Positions 44,287 to 54,039 of a stretch of 64,000 bases of DNA are shown in pieces. The number at the start of each line of letters is the position of its first letter. Position 1 is the stretch's first letter. This DNA comes from an uncultured Flavobacteriales bacterium (GTDB taxonomy: Bacteria; Bacteroidota; Bacteroidia; Palsa-965): the NCBI GenBank assembly GCA_937974275.1, contig CALJIF010000055.1, positions 1 through 64,000 on the forward strand, written 5' to 3'. Below the pieces are notes generated by a model. The model was given only the letters and a program-made list of their open reading frames with translations. It did no database searches and was not told the DNA's origin. The translations under genes were made by a program, and so were the position numbers.

Positions 44287-47200
44287 ATGTCTAAGCGACT
44301 TCTTCTCTTCTTTGCCGGCGCGGTTACCTTAACCATGCTGATTGTGCCGTTTATTGCCTCCGACAGCAAATCGGCTCCGGCGGCAACAAAAATTAATCCT
44401 GCTTTTGGTGCGTATGTTTCTGCATACACCTCGGGTATGATTTCCAACGAATCAAAAATTCGAGTTCGATTATCGGAAGATTACACCGGAGAAATTCAGT
44501 ACGATAAGCCAACCGCTGATTCCTATTTCGACTTTTCTCCTTCCATCGAAGGCGAAACATTCTGGATCGATGCCCGCACGTTGGAATTCCGTCCTTCAAA
44601 ACGCTTGCCTTCCGACCAAGCCTATACGGCGAAGTTTAAGTTATCGAAGCTGATTTCCGACTTACCTGCCGACCTGGAGGTGATGGAATTTAATTTCCGC
44701 ACACTTAAACAAGGCGTAGTAGTTCAAATTGAAGGAACCAAGACAATTGACAAAAAAACATTGCGCTGGCAACAATTGAAAGGTACGTTGCACACCAATG
44801 ATGCTGCGGATGACAAAGAAGCTGAAAAGACATTTACTGCCACACAAAATGGAAAAAAGTTACCGGTGCGCTGGACCCATGAATCCAACCACACAACACG
44901 CTATTTTGTTGTTGACAGTATTGCACGCACCGATGTTGCGGGTGAAATTGTGTTGAACTGGGATGCAAAAGCAATTGGTGGAAGCCAAACCGGATCAGTG
45001 AAGCAAGCTATTCCTTCCCTTAAAGATTTTAAAGTAACCGGAGTGCGACTGGAGCAAGGTGAACAACAATGTATCATCATTCAGTTTTCTGATCCATTGG
45101 ATGAAAAACAAAGTGTAGACGGATTAATCACCCTAAACGGAGATATCGTTCCAATGCGATATACCATCCAGGACAATGATATCAAAGCTTATCCGTCCGA
45201 CCATCTTAGCGGTGATTACACGCTGCGTGTCAATAAAGGCATCAAGAACATTTTGAAAACTAAAATGCCTGCAGGATTTTCTACAGGTGTGAAGTTCGAA
45301 GATCTCAAACCGGGAATTCGGTTGGTTGGAACAGGCGTCATTTTGCCCAATACAGATCGCGGTATGTTATTCCCGTTCCAGGCAGTTGGTTTAAATGCGG
45401 TTGATGTACGGATCATCAAAATTTACGAGAACAATATTCCTCAATTCTTGCAAGTGAGTTCGTTGGACGGTTCAAGCGAATTATATCGTGTCGGTAAAAA
45501 AATCATCAAGAAAAAAATAGATTTAAATGTTTCCAACAAAGCAGAACTCAGCAGTTGGGGCACGTACTCGTTAGATCTTTCCGAATTAGTTAAAACTGAA
45601 CCCGGAGCTATATACCGCGTTACTTTAAGTTTCAAGCAAGCCTATTCAACGTACGACTGTCCGAAAGATTCCAGCGAAACACCGGTTGCCATAGAGGAAA
45701 ATGTAGAAGAGGAAGAAGATCCGGATGGCTACGGTTATTACAGCGATTATTCCGACGACTCGTATTATTGGTGGGATGGTGATCGTGATGATCCTTGCGA
45801 TCCATCCTATTATTACGGAAGAAGTATCAGTAAAAATTTCCTGGCTTCCGACTTAGGATTATTAGCGAAGAAAGGAAATGATGGAGGTATGCTCCTAGCT
45901 GTAAATCAACTTCAAACTACAACACCAATTGCAGGTGCTCAGTTAGAAATTTACGATTTCCAACATCAACTCATCACAAAATCTGTTTCCGATGCAGAAG
46001 GTTTGGCGAAAGTAAACGTAGGTAAGAAAAAACCGTTTTTATTAATTGCTAAACACGGAACACAACGTGGTTATTTGAAACTGGATGATGGCACTTCGCT
46101 TTCCTTAGGTGCATTCGATGTTGCCGGCGCAACCGTACAGAAAGGATTGAAAGGATTTATTTACGGAGAACGCGGTGTATGGCGTCCGGGAGATACATTG
46201 TTCCTTGGTTTTATATTGGAGGACAAACAAAAAACCTTACCTGCCACACATCCTGTTACGATGGAATTATATAATCCACGTGGTCAGTTGGTAGAAAAAA
46301 TGATTAAAGCGCAAGGTGTAAACGGATTTTATTCGTTTGCGCCTGTAACGGATGCTGAAGCACCAACAGGACGCTGGATTGCAAAAGTTAAAGTAGGTGG
46401 CGCAGTATTTACAAAAGATCTGAAAGTGGAATCCATTATGCCGAACCGCTTAAAGATCATGTTTGAAGTGGGTAAAAACGGCTTAGTTTCTGCAGCCGAT
46501 CAAACGAAGTTGACATTACAATCACAGTGGTTACATGGCGCAAAGGCGCGCAATTTGAAGGCTGATGTTAGAGTGAGTTTAGCACAAACTACCACAACAT
46601 TTAAAGGTCATGACAAATTTCAATTTGACGATCCTGCATCCAGCTTCTACAGCGAAGAACAAACCGTATTCGACGGACGATTAGATGAAAATGGTGTTGC
46701 TCAATTTGAAGCCGGTGTGGATGTGAAACAAGCTCCCGGTATGTTAAAAGCTGCATTCAACACACGTGTATTTGAAGAAGGCGGTGCATTTAGCGTCGAT
46801 CGTTTCACGGTAAATTATTCACCGTACAAAAATTACGTAGGTGTGCTTGTGCCGGAAGGAAATTTGTGGGGTGGCATGTTGGAAACAGGAAAAGATCATC
46901 AGATCATCGTCGGTTCAGTGGACGAATACGGCAATAAAACTTCTCGCAGCAACTTACAAGTTAAAGTGTACAAGCTCGACTGGCGTTGGTGGTGGAGTTC
47001 CTCTTACGAAAGTTTGGCGCACTATGTATCGGGGAATTATTACTCGCCTGTATTGGAACAAACCATCAGCACAACAAATGGTCGCGGATCATTTAAACTT
47101 AAAGTTGAGAACGAAAATTGGGGACGTTATTTAATTCGCGTTACCGATATGGAAAGTGGACACTCTTGCGGTTCCATAAGCTATTTCGACTGGCCGTATT

Positions 47201-49875
47201 GGGATGGCGCAGGAACAAAAAATCCGGATGCTGCAAGTATTCTGCAATTCACCACAGATAAAACAACGTACAAGCCGGGCGAATCTATTCAACTTTCAAT
47301 TCCGTCTCCGGGTCAAGGCCGTGCTTTGATTAGTGTTGAAAGCGGATCACGCATTATCAATTCGTATTGGGTAGAAACACAAACCAAAGGCACCTTCACA
47401 CACGCCATTCCTGTTACATCAGAGATGGCACCGAATGTATATGTGAACGTGACGTTGATTCAGCCACACGGTCAGGTAAAGAATGATGCGCCAATCCGCT
47501 TGTTCGGCGTGGTTCCTGTTATTGTAGATGATCCTGCAAGTCACCTTGCACCACAAGTTCAAACTGCATCGGTTTGGAAACCGGAAGAACAAGCATCAGT
47601 AACGGTAAGTGAAAAAGACGGTAAAGCGATGACATACACTCTTGCCATTGTTGATGAAGGTTTGCTGGATCTCACTCGCTTTAAAACACCTGATCCGCAC
47701 GGTCATTTTTATGCGCGTGAAGCATTGGGTGTAAAAACGTGGGATATGTATGATATGGTGATGGGAGCATATGGTGCCGAAATGAGTAAAGTACTTGGTA
47801 TTGGCGGTGACGGCGATGATGGAAACAAAGGCGGACAAAAAGCAAATCGCTTTAAACCGATGGTGAAATTCATGGGGCCGTTTGAATTGAAAAAAGGAAG
47901 CAAACAAACGCACAACTTTATGATGCCGCAGTATGTCGGATCGGTTCGTGTGATGGTCATTGCCGGTCAAGATTTTGCATATGGACACGTAGACAAAGCT
48001 GTGCCTGTGCGTAAGCCGTTGATGTTGTTAGGCACACTGCCACGCGTAGTTGGTCCGGGAGAAACGGTGGACTTACCTGTAAACGTTTTTGCAATGGAAG
48101 CTAAAGTGAAAAACGTACACGTGCAGGTAACCACTAACAACATGTTTACGGTTGAAGGTGGTAATTCTCAAACATTGCAGTTCAATGAAGTTGGTGACCA
48201 AGTGGTGACATTCCGATTGAATGTTTCAAAAGCAGTTGGGTTGGGCAAAGTAAAAATTACCGCAAGCGGTGCAGGTGAAAAAGCGGAGCACAGCATAGAG
48301 ATTGATGTGCGGCACCCCAACGTTGAAGTTTCCGATGCGTATGAAGCAACATTGGAACCGGGCAAATCGTGGGAAATGGATTACACGCCATTCGGTTTAA
48401 CAGGTACGAATTCCGCTCAATTGGAATTCAGCACTGTTCCTCCGTTGAATTTAGGTCAACGTTTGGAATATCTGATTGGTTATCCGCACGGATGTTTGGA
48501 GCAAACCACGTCGGCTGCATTCCCTCAATTATTCTTGCCTGATCTGGTGAAAATGAGCGAGAACAAAAAGAAGAAAGTTGAATTCAACATTCGTGCAGCG
48601 ATATCACGTTTGCAACGTTTCCAAACTTCTTCGGGTGCGTTTGGTTACTGGCCGGGCGATCAGTATCCTTCCGAATGGGGCAGTAACTATGCCGGACATT
48701 TCTTACTCGAAGCAGAAGCAAAAGGCTATCATGTTTCTTCGAACGTGTTGGAGAACTGGAAAAAATTCCAACGTGAACGCGCATTAAATTACACTCCTCG
48801 TTACGATCGTTATTATTACTACAACGACGATTTGATGCAGGCGTATCGTTTATACACACTTGCTCTCGCTAAAGCGCCTGAGGTTGGTGCGATGAATCGT
48901 CTGAAAGAGCAAGATAATTTAAGTACTGCAGCGCGCTGGCGATTAGCTGCGGCGTATCAATTAGCAGGTCAGCCGGAAGTTGCTGCACAAATGGTGAAAG
49001 GTTTGTCAACAGAAATCAAACCTTACAACGAGTTCTCCGGAACATTCGGCAGCTCCGATCGTGACCTTGCCATGATCTTAGAAACGATGAGTTTAATGGG
49101 TGGTTCATATAAAGTTCAGGCTGCAGTTGTTGCGAAGAAAATTTCTGAAACATTGAATCGCAAGAATTATTACATGAATACACAAGCTACGGCGTATAGT
49201 TTATTGTCCTTGTGTAAATTCTCCGGTGGTGATAAAACATCGAAAGGATTCAGTTGCGATTTCGCCATTAACGGGAAAAAGAATTCCATGAAGGAGTCTT
49301 TACCGATGGCATCAACGGATATTGAAATTGTAGGAACGAGCCGTGGTAAAGTAAGTGTGAAAAATACCGGCAGTAATGTCTTGTTCGTTCGTTTGGTATT
49401 AAACGGAATCCCCGATGTAGGTAACGAAACTGCCGCAAACAATTTCATGAACATGACGGTGGATTATTCGACGATAACCGGAAAACCATTAGATCCGACG
49501 CAGATTGTACAGGGAACAGATTTTGTGGCAACAGTAACTGTTACTAATCCGGGAATGCGAGGAGAATATCGTGAAATGGCATTAACACAAGTATTCCCGT
49601 CAGGTTGGGAAATTCGCAACGAAAACATGGAAGCTACTGTTGGCGCTAATGTGAAAGGCAGTACCTACGATTTCCGCGATACCCGTGATGATCGTGTTCA
49701 TACATACTTCTATATTGCACCGAACAAAAGCAAAACATTCAAGGTGTATCTGAACGCAACTTACACCGGTAAGTTTTATTTGCCGGGTCCATTCTGCGAA
49801 GCTATGTACGACAATTCCGTCAATGCCCGTAAAGAAGGTCAATGGGTGCAAGTTGTGCCTGATGTTGTAAATTAA
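44287..49875 (+). CDS. Bacterial alpha-2-macroglobulin with thioester
   Basis: 1862 residues. N-terminal signal or anchor (MSKRLLLFFAGAVTLTMLIV, no lipobox Cys). Multiple macroglobulin-like domains follow, then a bait-like region and the thioester CLEQ with Cys1403 and Gln1406 in GYPHGCLEQTTS, a motif pattern of bacterial YfhM-type A2Ms. The C-terminal receptor-like and helical toroid parts contain NYAGHFLLEAEAKGYH and YSLLSL. A very acidic, Tyr/Trp-rich loop sits at about 469-513. It probably traps attacking proteases at the cell surface. Many bacterial A2M genes adjoin pbpC; none is here. Confidence 0.95.
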   Translation: MSKRLLLFFAGAVTLTMLIVPFIASDSKSAPAATKINPAFGAYVSAYTSGMISNESKIRVRLSEDYTGEIQYDKPTADSYFDFSPSIEGETFWIDARTLEFRPSKRLPSDQAYTAKFKLSKLISDLPADLEVMEFNFRTLKQGVVVQIEGTKTIDKKTLRWQQLKGTLHTNDAADDKEAEKTFTATQNGKKLPVRWTHESNHTTRYFVVDSIARTDVAGEIVLNWDAKAIGGSQTGSVKQAIPSLKDFKVTGVRLEQGEQQCIIIQFSDPLDEKQSVDGLITLNGDIVPMRYTIQDNDIKAYPSDHLSGDYTLRVNKGIKNILKTKMPAGFSTGVKFEDLKPGIRLVGTGVILPNTDRGMLFPFQAVGLNAVDVRIIKIYENNIPQFLQVSSLDGSSELYRVGKKIIKKKIDLNVSNKAELSSWGTYSLDLSELVKTEPGAIYRVTLSFKQAYSTYDCPKDSSETPVAIEENVEEEEDPDGYGYYSDYSDDSYYWWDGDRDDPCDPSYYYGRSISKNFLASDLGLLAKKGNDGGMLLAVNQLQTTTPIAGAQLEIYDFQHQLITKSVSDAEGLAKVNVGKKKPFLLIAKHGTQRGYLKLDDGTSLSLGAFDVAGATVQKGLKGFIYGERGVWRPGDTLFLGFILEDKQKTLPATHPVTMELYNPRGQLVEKMIKAQGVNGFYSFAPVTDAEAPTGRWIAKVKVGGAVFTKDLKVESIMPNRLKIMFEVGKNGLVSAADQTKLTLQSQWLHGAKARNLKADVRVSLAQTTTTFKGHDKFQFDDPASSFYSEEQTVFDGRLDENGVAQFEAGVDVKQAPGMLKAAFNTRVFEEGGAFSVDRFTVNYSPYKNYVGVLVPEGNLWGGMLETGKDHQIIVGSVDEYGNKTSRSNLQVKVYKLDWRWWWSSSYESLAHYVSGNYYSPVLEQTISTTNGRGSFKLKVENENWGRYLIRVTDMESGHSCGSISYFDWPYWDGAGTKNPDAASILQFTTDKTTYKPGESIQLSIPSPGQGRALISVESGSRIINSYWVETQTKGTFTHAIPVTSEMAPNVYVNVTLIQPHGQVKNDAPIRLFGVVPVIVDDPASHLAPQVQTASVWKPEEQASVTVSEKDGKAMTYTLAIVDEGLLDLTRFKTPDPHGHFYAREALGVKTWDMYDMVMGAYGAEMSKVLGIGGDGDDGNKGGQKANRFKPMVKFMGPFELKKGSKQTHNFMMPQYVGSVRVMVIAGQDFAYGHVDKAVPVRKPLMLLGTLPRVVGPGETVDLPVNVFAMEAKVKNVHVQVTTNNMFTVEGGNSQTLQFNEVGDQVVTFRLNVSKAVGLGKVKITASGAGEKAEHSIEIDVRHPNVEVSDAYEATLEPGKSWEMDYTPFGLTGTNSAQLEFSTVPPLNLGQRLEYLIGYPHGCLEQTTSAAFPQLFLPDLVKMSENKKKKVEFNIRAAISRLQRFQTSSGAFGYWPGDQYPSEWGSNYAGHFLLEAEAKGYHVSSNVLENWKKFQRERALNYTPRYDRYYYYNDDLMQAYRLYTLALAKAPEVGAMNRLKEQDNLSTAARWRLAAAYQLAGQPEVAAQMVKGLSTEIKPYNEFSGTFGSSDRDLAMILETMSLMGGSYKVQAAVVAKKISETLNRKNYYMNTQATAYSLLSLCKFSGGDKTSKGFSCDFAINGKKNSMKESLPMASTDIEIVGTSRGKVSVKNTGSNVLFVRLVLNGIPDVGNETAANNFMNMTVDYSTITGKPLDPTQIVQGTDFVATVTVTNPGMRGEYREMALTQVFPSGWEIRNENMEATVGANVKGSTYDFRDTRDDRVHTYFYIAPNKSKTFKVYLNATYTGKFYLPGPFCEAMYDNSVNARKEGQWVQVVPDVVN

Positions 49876-49893
49876 CAACCACCGGAACAAGTC

Positions 49894-49927
49894 GCGGGCA
49901 GATCTTATGATCTGCCCGCTTTTTTTG
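49894..49927 (+). terminator. Terminator of the alpha-2-macroglobulin gene
   Basis: GCGGGCAGATC (49894-49904) pairs with GATCTGCCCGC (49909-49919), followed by eight T. Confidence 0.9.
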
Positions 49928-49974
49928 CTTAAATTCTGATAAACAGTCATTTATGTCATATCCGTTCAGTTGTT

Positions 49975-49982
49975 TATATTTG
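49975..49982 (+). promoter_or_regulatory. -7 box TATATTTG before the gene at 50035
   Basis: Exact TAnnTTTG, 52 nt before the chosen ATG. Confidence 0.45.
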
Positions 49983-50034
49983 TTTAGCAGCGTTGGGCAC
50001 AATAATTGCAACGTTGATGCGTAACCACACCTCC

Positions 50035-50802
50035 ATGAAAAAAAATTACCTCTTCAGTGTTTTGTTTTTGCTGCTCATTGCAGGCGCATTGCAAGCTCAG
50101 TTTGGTTTGCCGATGGGCTTCAACGTCAAAGAGTTTAAGAAAAACGAAGAAACGGCATTGTGGATTCTGATGTACGATACGGTTACGATGAAAGTGCGCA
50201 ACTACGACCGCATTCCTGCGGATAAAGAAGTTATTGCTGTTCAGGACAAATCGGGCTGGAAAGTAGTGGCTGCGGAATTAACAGCTGAAGGTTACCGCAA
50301 TGCAACATACTATGCGGTTGACAACAAATATACTGTTACTGCGATGAAGCGAAAGCCGGATACAACGGCACTTGTGGCGGTCTCACGCGCTATGTTTCAG
50401 GCGAATGAAAACTTAAAAAAACTGAACATCAAAGTTTCCAATTGGAAAAAAGCGGTAAAGATTAACGTCGATCAAACCATTCACGTTTTTGCATTTTGTG
50501 ATGGAGATGCGAACGGTACAATTTGGTATGGCCCTGAATGCATTTGGTATTTTACCGCTGACGGCAAAAATTTATCCGCAAGTAAAATCGTGAACAAGGC
50601 TCCGATGATGGCAGGTAAAGCAGGCAACGTTTTGAATGTGAATTGCCCGACAGATAAGATGCCTACGCTGGGTTTGATTTGGTTGGCACACCGTTTTAAG
50701 ACAAACTACGCCACGGTTAATGTGGAATACAAAACCGGAACCAGCACATACTTATTCAATAAAGATCAAGGAATTTATTCCTGGGAACACATGGCTAAAT
50801 AA
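50035..50802 (+). CDS. Exported protein of unknown function
   Basis: 255 residues from the ATG at 50035 (MKKNYLFSV); the ATG at 50017 is possible. Signal peptide about 1-22 (ends LQAQ). The mature part is basic and mixed alpha/beta. GTIWYGPECIWYF and KVSNWKKAVKINVDQ stand out, as do two Cys in the C-terminal half. No named family recognised. It ends exactly one base before the stop of moxR on the other strand. Periplasmic or secreted. Confidence 0.75.
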   Translation: MKKNYLFSVLFLLLIAGALQAQFGLPMGFNVKEFKKNEETALWILMYDTVTMKVRNYDRIPADKEVIAVQDKSGWKVVAAELTAEGYRNATYYAVDNKYTVTAMKRKPDTTALVAVSRAMFQANENLKKLNIKVSNWKKAVKINVDQTIHVFAFCDGDANGTIWYGPECIWYFTADGKNLSASKIVNKAPMMAGKAGNVLNVNCPTDKMPTLGLIWLAHRFKTNYATVNVEYKTGTSTYLFNKDQGIYSWEHMAK

Positions 50803-51765
50803 TCAGCACAACTGCTCGATTATTTTCTCTACGCTTATTCCTTCCGCTTCTGCTTTGTAATTGCGCACGATTCGATGACGCAAAATCGGCTTTACAACAG
50901 CACGAACATCTTCCATATCAGGAGAATACTTTCCGCTTACAACGGCATGACATTTAGCACCAAGAATTAAGTATTGAGATGCACGCGGACCAGCTCCCCA
51001 AGCAACATACTTGTTCACTTCAGGATCTGCGTTGGGTGTATTCGGACGTGTTTTAGCAACAATGCGCACCGCGTATTCCATAACATTATCAGGAACCGGA
51101 ACACGACGAACGAGATCTTGCAAATACATGATTTCATCTGTGCTCAACACCTTATTCACGGTAACATTGCGCTCAGAGGTTGTGTTCTTCACCACTTGTA
51201 ATTCTTCCTCAAACGTCGGATAATCGAGCGATACGTTAAACATGAAGCGGTCGAGTTGAGCTTCAGGTAAAGCGTATGTTCCCTCCTGCTCAATCGGGTT
51301 TTGAGTAGCCAAGACGAAAAACGGTTGATCTAATTTATAACGCTTCCCTGCAGCCGTAACCGCGCGTTCCTGCATCGCTTCTAAAAGTGCCGATTGTGTT
51401 TTCGGAGGCGTACGGTTAATCTCATCGGCGAGAATGATATTGGCGAACAAAGGTCCTTTAATAAACTTAAACTGTCTTGTTTCATCCAATATTTCAGTGC
51501 CGATAATATCAGATGGCATAAGATCGGGCGTAAACTGAATACGGTTATAGCTCAATCCTAACGATTGAGCAACAGTATTTACCAATAATGTTTTAGCCAA
51601 ACCGGGAACGCCAACCAGCAAACAATGACCGTTACTGAATATGGAAATCAAGACGTCTTTTACCACATCTTCCTGCCCGACAATAATCTTGCGAATTTCT
51701 GTATTAAGCAGATTATACTTCTCGCGGAAATAATTTACCGCTTCAACATCATTCTTAAACTGCAT
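50803..51765 (-). CDS. moxR: MoxR-family AAA+ ATPase
   Basis: 320 residues. Walker A GVPGLAKT at 52-59 and Walker B LADEINR; TPPKTQSALLEAMQE is the characteristic MoxR motif, and a sensor 2 region closes the ATPase. MoxR ATPases act as chaperone-like remodelers, often with VWA-domain proteins. Here it is the last gene of an operon with three SurA/PpiC-type proteins, after an 18-nt gap, which suggests a role in envelope folding or stress. Partners are not visible in the window. Confidence 0.95.
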   Translation of the reverse strand: MQFKNDVEAVNYFREKYNLLNTEIRKIIVGQEDVVKDVLISIFSNGHCLLVGVPGLAKTLLVNTVAQSLGLSYNRIQFTPDLMPSDIIGTEILDETRQFKFIKGPLFANIILADEINRTPPKTQSALLEAMQERAVTAAGKRYKLDQPFFVLATQNPIEQEGTYALPEAQLDRFMFNVSLDYPTFEEELQVVKNTTSERNVTVNKVLSTDEIMYLQDLVRRVPVPDNVMEYAVRIVAKTRPNTPNADPEVNKYVAWGAGPRASQYLILGAKCHAVVSGKYSPDMEDVRAVVKPILRHRIVRNYKAEAEGISVEKIIEQLC

Positions 51766-51783
51766 GTGGCAAAAATTAAATTC

Positions 51784-53160
51784 TTACTTCAGGTAATTCA
51801 GCCAAGGATATTTGAACTGATAATGCCTGTGATCCTCGGATATACGAATATACGTATTCGGTAATTTCTTCTTCACCCATTCATTGATGGCTTTTTCCTG
51901 CTTTGCCTGCAATGCCATATCCTGAATTAACTGGTAATCATCTTTCAAATTCGCTTTATGGGGCTCGGAACGTGATTTCAAGTATAACACACGATAAGCT
52001 TGTTTTCCATCACGCGTAGCCATGGCATGAGGTGCAGAATAGCTTCCCGGCTTCATCTGGCTCACCAATACCGGAAACTCCGGATTCGGATCCAAATCAC
52101 CTAACATGTTTACTTCAATTTTTGTAGTGCCGGTATATGGATTGATAATCAAACCGCACGAATACTTGGAATCCGCGTCATCAGAAAACTTCGCTGCAGC
52201 TTCACAAAAAGTCATTGAGTCAAGACGAACGAACTTCATAATTGAATCGAGTCGCACTTTGGCCAACTTTACATCTTCTGTTGTTACCGGAACTTCATAT
52301 AAAATGTGTCGAATATCGACCTCTTCGCCCCTTCGTGCCAATAATTGTACAAAGTGAAAACCGTATTCCGTTTCGAAAACTTCCGATATTTCATTTTCCT
52401 TCATGCTAAAGCATACGGCATCAAACGCCGGCACAAACGTTCCGCGACGTATGTTTTCGTATTTACCGCAATTGAACTGAGATCCGGGATCTTTTGAATA
52501 GGTAGAAGCTGCAACACAGAAGTCTAATTTTCCGGTGACCACACGCTGACGAATACTTTCCAGTTCCATGCGCGCATATTCCTTCAATTCGGGGTTGATT
52601 GTCGGTTTAATCACAATTTGTCCAACCTCAACCTCCGCATTAATAAAAGGCAAACTATCTGCGGGAATAGAAGCGTAATATGCTTTAATATCAGCAGGAG
52701 TAACCGTGATATTCTGTGTAATCTGTCCTTCCATTTTTTGAATCATGATGAGTTCTTTAACACGATCATGTAATTCAAAACGGAATGCATCGGTTGTTTT
52801 ACCGTAGAACTCTTCGAACTTTTTTTGCGATCCGAATTGCATGATGAAATAACGCAAGCGACGATCAATCTCCCCGTTAATCTCTGCCTCAGACACCGTG
52901 ATACTATCCTTTACAGCCTGAGCCAACATGAGTTTCTTCACCAACAGCGATTCAAGGATGACTCCGCGAAGCGAATCGTTTAACGGCAAACCTTGTTCTT
53001 CATAATCCGCGTAAGCATTTTGAATATCAGATTCCTTAATGGTCTGATTTCCTACAACGGCAACAACACGATCCACCATTACAGGTTGATCCTGAGCAGA
53101 AGCATCCGTGAAAGTCAACACCCACAAGGCGCTGAAGAGTAGCAATAAGTTAACCCGCAT
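51784..53160 (-). CDS. surA: SurA-like periplasmic chaperone with two parvulin domains
   Basis: 458 residues from the ATG at 53160 (MRVNLLLLF); the longer frame runs back into the previous gene. Signal peptide about 1-22 (ends ASAQ). A SurA-type N-terminal chaperone region (VVAVVGNQTIKESDI) is followed by two parvulin-like regions: EVEVGQIVIKPTIN with FETEYGFHFVQLL, then DIRHILYEVP. It should assist folding of outer-membrane proteins. Its first bases overlap the end of the preceding lipoprotein gene by 11 nt (53150-53160). Confidence 0.88.
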   Translation of the reverse strand: MRVNLLLLFSALWVLTFTDASAQDQPVMVDRVVAVVGNQTIKESDIQNAYADYEEQGLPLNDSLRGVILESLLVKKLMLAQAVKDSITVSEAEINGEIDRRLRYFIMQFGSQKKFEEFYGKTTDAFRFELHDRVKELIMIQKMEGQITQNITVTPADIKAYYASIPADSLPFINAEVEVGQIVIKPTINPELKEYARMELESIRQRVVTGKLDFCVAASTYSKDPGSQFNCGKYENIRRGTFVPAFDAVCFSMKENEISEVFETEYGFHFVQLLARRGEEVDIRHILYEVPVTTEDVKLAKVRLDSIMKFVRLDSMTFCEAAAKFSDDADSKYSCGLIINPYTGTTKIEVNMLGDLDPNPEFPVLVSQMKPGSYSAPHAMATRDGKQAYRVLYLKSRSEPHKANLKDDYQLIQDMALQAKQEKAINEWVKKKLPNTYIRISEDHRHYQFKYPWLNYLK

Positions 53161-54019
53161 TGATCTTAATTTCTTTTTTATTAATAGCGTCATTATAAAT
53201 ATCATTCCGCATACGGTCGATAAGATCGCGTTTGCGTTGATTGATGATAATGCTGCGAATATTTTCCTTTTCAAATCCTATAGGACTTTTGCTGTCCCGA
53301 ATCATAAAACCTCGAATATCCACGAAGTACAAATGCGTCGTATCGGAAACTTCTACATATCGGTTATTCTGCAGAAACAATTCCTTGTTATAGGTTGGAA
53401 TCGGCACTTCCTTCAACAAATCATCAAACAACAACCAGGACTGATCATCCAGAAAGTAGTTCGCTGCGAATTGCATACAATATCCTTCCAGTTCTTTTTT
53501 ATCCTGAGGTTTTGTTGAACGTATCCAGTTTTTCAATTTGGCGACATTGGGTGCTTTTTTATCCACCTTAACGTATACAACCTTGATGATGTTGTTCTTC
53601 AACGTGAAATCATCCGGATGTTCGTTGTAGTACTTCTCAATTTCAGTTTCACTCACGATGGTATCCAATTGCTGCTGCACCAGCTTCTGTTCATAGTTGT
53701 AAATGATCAGACTGTTGCGGTATTTACGTAATTGCTCCTCTACATTTTTTTCATCAGTACCCAAATTTTGTTCTGCCTGATGAACCAACAACATTTCACG
53801 CACCCAACTGTTAATGTATGTCTGCGCAAAACGAGCGCTATCGTCTTTGGACATATCTTCAGTCATGGCCGACTTCAGATCGGATTCGTACAGCTTGTAA
53901 TTATAAACTTCCGCTAATACTTTTCCGCCCGTTTCATTTTGTTTGTTCTCTGTTCTATCGCATGAATAACACACAACTAACAGTACAGAGACGAACAAAA
54001 ACAGAATACGTTGCCGCAT
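53150..54019 (-). CDS. SurA/PpiC-related lipoprotein, apparently without an intact parvulin site
   Basis: 289 residues from the ATG at 54019; a TTG at 54034 is less likely. A hydrophobic N-terminus ends in CYSC, giving probable lipid-modified Cys20 (loose lipobox). The middle keeps SurA-like chaperone helices (YINSWVREMLLVHQAEQNLG, YNEHPDDFTL), but the C-terminal half lacks the usual H(I/V)L...G..G.(Y/F) parvulin pattern. It may be a chaperone without isomerase activity. It sits between the two-parvulin proteins of this operon, 20 nt after the first. Confidence 0.8.
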   Translation of the reverse strand: MRQRILFLFVSVLLVVCYSCDRTENKQNETGGKVLAEVYNYKLYESDLKSAMTEDMSKDDSARFAQTYINSWVREMLLVHQAEQNLGTDEKNVEEQLRKYRNSLIIYNYEQKLVQQQLDTIVSETEIEKYYNEHPDDFTLKNNIIKVVYVKVDKKAPNVAKLKNWIRSTKPQDKKELEGYCMQFAANYFLDDQSWLLFDDLLKEVPIPTYNKELFLQNNRYVEVSDTTHLYFVDIRGFMIRDSKSPIGFEKENIRSIIINQRKRDLIDRMRNDIYNDAINKKEIKINAG

Positions 54020-54039
54020 GAGCAGAAAGTACAAGACTA

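Noticed and set aside
44393..48859. Several frames on the minus strand across the alpha-2-macroglobulin gene
   Set aside because: They are antisense shadows of a continuous, motif-rich protein with a thioester.
44287..49875. pbpC partner of alpha-2-macroglobulin
   Set aside because: Neither neighbour is a penicillin-binding protein; the next gene is an unknown exported protein and the previous is the M1-like peptidase.
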